DNA from: Lentzea sp.
GTDB taxonomy: Bacteria > Actinomycetota > Actinomycetes > Mycobacteriales > Pseudonocardiaceae
Assembly (NCBI GenBank): GCA_030146905.1
Contig: JASLAV010000406.1
Location: forward strand, 1 to 6,362
Length of the DNA: 6,362 nucleotides
Direction: 5' to 3'
Both the position numbers and the translations under genes were made by a program. Below the pieces are notes generated by a model. That model ran no database searches. It was not told where the DNA came from and saw only the letters and a program-made list of their open reading frames with translations. Below are positions 4,643 through 6,362 of the stretch, one piece after another. Numbering within the stretch: the stretch's first letter is position 1; each line of letters opens with the position of its first letter.

Positions 4643-5916
4643 AACTGGTCGTGGTGGGTGACTCCCTGCTCGACGTCGACGTCGAGGGCACCGTCGACCG
4701 GCTGTGCCCCGACGCCCCCGCTCCCGTGCTCGACGTGGTCGCCGAGCACGCCAGGCCCGGCGGCGCCGCGCTGGCGGCCACGATGGCCGCGCGCGACGGC
4801 GTCGACGTGACGCTGGTCAGCGCGTTGTCCGACGACGAGGCGGGGGAGCGGCTGCGGTCGCTGATCGAGGTGCCCGGCATGTTCGGGCGCGTCGACTCCA
4901 TTCCGGTGAAGACGCGGTTGCGTTGCGACGGAACGTCTTTGGCGCGCGTGGACCGGGGTGGCGCGTCAGGCCCGCCGCAGGTCACCGACGACATGCTGGA
5001 CGCGGTGCTGTCGGCGGACTTCGTGCTGGCGTCCGACTACGGCCGCGGATTGCTCCGCGACGAACGGCTGCGGTCGGTGCTCACCCGAGTCCCGGTCGTC
5101 TGGGACCCGCATCCGCGCGGGCCGGAGCCGGTGCCGGGCGTGCGCCTCGCGACACCGAACCTGTCGGAGGCCAAGGCCTTCAGCGGGACGGACGACGCGG
5201 ACGAAGCCGCCGGCAGGCTCCTGGAGCGGTGGCGGGCCAGGGCCGTCGTGGTGACGCTCGGCAGCGACGGCGCGGTGCTCCACTGTGGAGGGACGCCGGT
5301 CGCCGTGCCCGCACCGGTGGTGTCGTCGGCCGACCCGTGCGGAGCGGGGGACCGGTTCGCCGTGACGGCGGCCGTCCGGCTCGCCGCCCGCGCCCCGTTC
5401 GACGAGGCGGTCGCCGGCGCGGTGGCGTCCGCGGCCGAGTTCCTGAACCGCGGCGGCATCTCGGGCATGCGCGCGCCACTGCCGTCCACTGTGGACGAGG
5501 TGCGCAGGCGCGGCGGAACCGTCGTGGCCACCGGCGGGTGCTTCGACGTGCTGCACCCCGGGCACGTCCGGATGCTGGCCGCCGCCAGGGCGCTGGGCGA
5601 CTGCCTGGTGGTCTGCCTCAACTCCGACCAGTCGGTGCGGCGGCTGAAGGGCGAGGGTCGTCCCGTCAACCGCCAGGAGGAGCGGATCGAGGTGCTGCGC
5701 GCGCTCGAGTCCGTGGACGACGTGGTCGTGTTCGGGGAGGACACCCCGGAGAACGTGCTGGGCCGGCTGCGCCCTGACGTGTGGGTGAAGGGCGGGGACT
5801 ACACCGCCGAGCTGCTGCCGGAGGCCGAGGTCGTGCGGCGCTGGGGTGGACGAACCGTCGTCGTGCCGTACCACCGGGGTCATTCGACGACCGAGATCCT
5901 GTCGAGGAGGGCTTGA
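4639..5916 (+). CDS. hldE: Bifunctional heptose 7-phosphate kinase / heptose 1-phosphate adenylyltransferase
   Basis: Carries out two steps of ADP-heptose synthesis: C1 phosphorylation of heptose 7-phosphate and, after GmhB, AMP transfer to heptose 1-phosphate. Of 425 residues, about 1-285 form a PfkB/ribokinase-fold kinase: VVGDSLLD (5-12), PGGAALA (40-46), SDYGRG (132-137), ATPNLSEA (171-178) and DPCGAGDRF (232-240), with the catalytic Asp238. Residues about 293-425 form a cytidylyltransferase-like domain: GGCFDVLHPGHVRML (299-313) with the HxGH signature at His306/His309, RRLKGEGRPVN (334-344), VKGGDY (383-388) and the C-terminal STTEIL (416-421). It is about 50 residues shorter than E. 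coli HldE (477), mostly through a shorter N-terminus and interdomain linker. The usual Lys of 'DYxKG' is Arg136. The GTG at 4639 overlaps gmhA as GTGA and has GGAGGG before it; the longer frame from 4144 is read-through of gmhA in another frame. The stop overlaps the SDR start by 1 nt. Confidence 0.93.
   Translation: MKLVVVGDSLLDVDVEGTVDRLCPDAPAPVLDVVAEHARPGGAALAATMAARDGVDVTLVSALSDDEAGERLRSLIEVPGMFGRVDSIPVKTRLRCDGTSLARVDRGGASGPPQVTDDMLDAVLSADFVLASDYGRGLLRDERLRSVLTRVPVVWDPHPRGPEPVPGVRLATPNLSEAKAFSGTDDADEAAGRLLERWRARAVVVTLGSDGAVLHCGGTPVAVPAPVVSSADPCGAGDRFAVTAAVRLAARAPFDEAVAGAVASAAEFLNRGGISGMRAPLPSTVDEVRRRGGTVVATGGCFDVLHPGHVRMLAAARALGDCLVVCLNSDQSVRRLKGEGRPVNRQEERIEVLRALESVDDVVVFGEDTPENVLGRLRPDVWVKGGDYTAELLPEAEVVRRWGGRTVVVPYHRGHSTTEILSRRA
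4669..4686 (+). repeat. 18-bp perfect palindrome near the start of hldE
   Basis: CTCGACGTCGACGTCGAG reads identically on both strands. It begins 31 nt into hldE and encodes Leu-Asp-Val-Asp-Val-Glu. It is made of overlapping GACGTC/GTCGAC units, so codon preference for GAC and GTC could create it without selection. Confidence 0.5.
5279..5289 (+). repeat. Odd palindrome TCCACTGTGGA, copy 1
   Basis: An 11-bp palindrome around a single central T (13 bp with flanking C/G, 5278-5290). Here it is read as Leu-His-Cys-Gly within the HldE kinase domain. An identical core recurs about 200 bp downstream in a different frame. Confidence 0.5.
5485..5495 (+). repeat. Odd palindrome TCCACTGTGGA, copy 2
   Basis: Identical 11-bp core to the copy at 5279-5289, here extended to GTCCACTGTGGAC (5484-5496) and read as Ser-Thr-Val-Asp in the HldE interdomain linker. 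A one-mismatch relative, TCCTCTGTGGA, is at 1137-1147 in the GT9 gene. Confidence 0.5.
5904..5911 (+). promoter_or_regulatory. RBS for the SDR gene
   Basis: GAGGAGGG ends 4 nt before the ATG at 5916 and lies inside the last codons of hldE. It supports this ATG as the start of the next gene. Confidence 0.7.
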
Positions 5917-6362
5917 TGCAGGGCAACGTGCTGGTGACCGGAGGCGCTGGAGGGCTGGGAGCCGCCGTGGTCGAGGCGGTGCGCGCCGCGGGGGCGACGC
6001 CGCTGGTGCTCGACAAGTCGGCGCCGGACGAGGCCGACTTCGAGCTGGTCGACCTCGCGGACGGCCGATCGGCGGAAGCCGCCGTGCGCACGCTCGCCGA
6101 ACGGCACGGTGGCTTCAGCGCGGTCGTGACCGCCGCCGGGATCGACCGGTGCGGGACGCTGGCGGAGGTGCCGGCCGACGAGTGGGAGCAGGTCGTCAAG
6201 GTCAACCTGTTCGGCACGGCCGCGGTGATCAGGGCGGCGTTGCCGTTCATGGAGAACGGGCGCGTGGTGACGGTCGCGTCCACGCTCGGGCTGCGCGCCG
6301 TCAGCGACGCGACGGCCTACTGCGCCTCGAAGTTCGGCGTCGTCGGCTTCACCCGCGCGCTC
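5916..6362 (+). CDS. Classical short-chain dehydrogenase/reductase, N-terminal part (3' truncated by window edge)
   Basis: The first 149 residues of an NAD(P)-dependent oxidoreductase; the frame is still open at the window end. The cofactor loop TGGAGGLG (8-15) fits TGxxxGxG. Asp33 at the end of the second strand is the usual mark of NAD(H) rather than NADP(H) preference, and 'VDLAD' (45-49) follows. The full SDR catalytic tetrad is visible: Asn97 in KVNLFG, Ser122 in VASTLG, Tyr135 and Lys139 in YCASK. The common NNAG motif appears as TAAG (72-75). About 100 more residues are expected beyond the window. It starts at an ATG sharing 1 nt with the hldE stop (TGATG) and has a good RBS, so it belongs to the operon. 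It may oxidise or reduce a sugar carbon or a downstream intermediate, but the substrate is unknown and acyl or polyol substrates are equally possible. Confidence 0.88.
   Translation, partial: MQGNVLVTGGAGGLGAAVVEAVRAAGATPLVLDKSAPDEADFELVDLADGRSAEAAVRTLAERHGGFSAVVTAAGIDRCGTLAEVPADEWEQVVKVNLFGTAAVIRAALPFMENGRVVTVASTLGLRAVSDATAYCASKFGVVGFTRAL

Noticed and set aside
4966..5883. Minus-strand open frame opposite hldE
   Set aside because: It has no domain, no RBS and a biased composition; the + strand shows both HldE domains without interruption.
1..6362. Mobile element, CRISPR array, tRNA or rRNA
   Set aside because: No transposase, integrase, regularly spaced repeats or RNA-gene signatures were seen; the window is continuous protein-coding sequence apart from 52 bp.

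Overview
The window is very GC-rich, with strong G/C preference at third codon positions, no AT-rich gaps, and frequent GTG starts (3 of the 7 visible starts). Together with the protein styles this suggests a high-GC actinomycete, perhaps Pseudonocardiales. That placement is an inference; there is no rRNA or other phylogenetic marker here. All genes lie on the + strand and fill almost the whole window. The only non-coding gap is 52 bp (479-530).

Layout: (1) positions 1-478 hold the C-terminal part of an extended NAD-dependent epimerase/dehydratase cut by the left edge. (2) A 52-bp gap carries an imperfect inverted repeat, a LacI-type-looking palindrome and a possible leaderless promoter. (3) A tightly packed operon follows: gmhB-like HAD phosphatase (531-1046), GT9 heptosyltransferase-like protein (1043-2026), a small GT-B glycosyltransferase (2023-2883), a GT4 glycosyltransferase (2880-4070), gmhA phosphoheptose isomerase (4067-4642), bifunctional hldE kinase/adenylyltransferase (4639-5916), and a classical SDR cut by the right edge (5916-6362+). 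Five consecutive junctions are 4-nt ATGA/GTGA overlaps and the last is a 1-nt TGATG overlap, so the genes are probably co-transcribed and translationally coupled.

How they work together: GmhA converts sedoheptulose 7-phosphate to heptose 7-phosphate. The kinase half of HldE phosphorylates C1, GmhB removes the 7-phosphate, and the nucleotidyltransferase half of HldE adds AMP, giving ADP-D-glycero-beta-D-manno-heptose. The GT9 enzyme is the natural candidate to transfer the heptose, and the other two glycosyltransferases could extend the same glycan. In Gram-negative bacteria this set feeds LPS inner core. A complete set in what looks like an LPS-free actinomycete implies a heptose-containing surface glycan, glycolipid or secondary metabolite whose structure cannot be read from the sequence. 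No HldD-type ADP-heptose 6-epimerase is identifiable inside the window.

The main unexplained nucleic-acid signals are: the intergenic inverted repeat; a 9-bp complementarity that would bury the gmhB start codon; a very strong 17-bp hairpin inside the GT9 gene at its interdomain linker; an 11-bp odd palindrome occurring twice in hldE in different reading frames; and a 12-nt perfect anti-SD complement before the GT4 gene.
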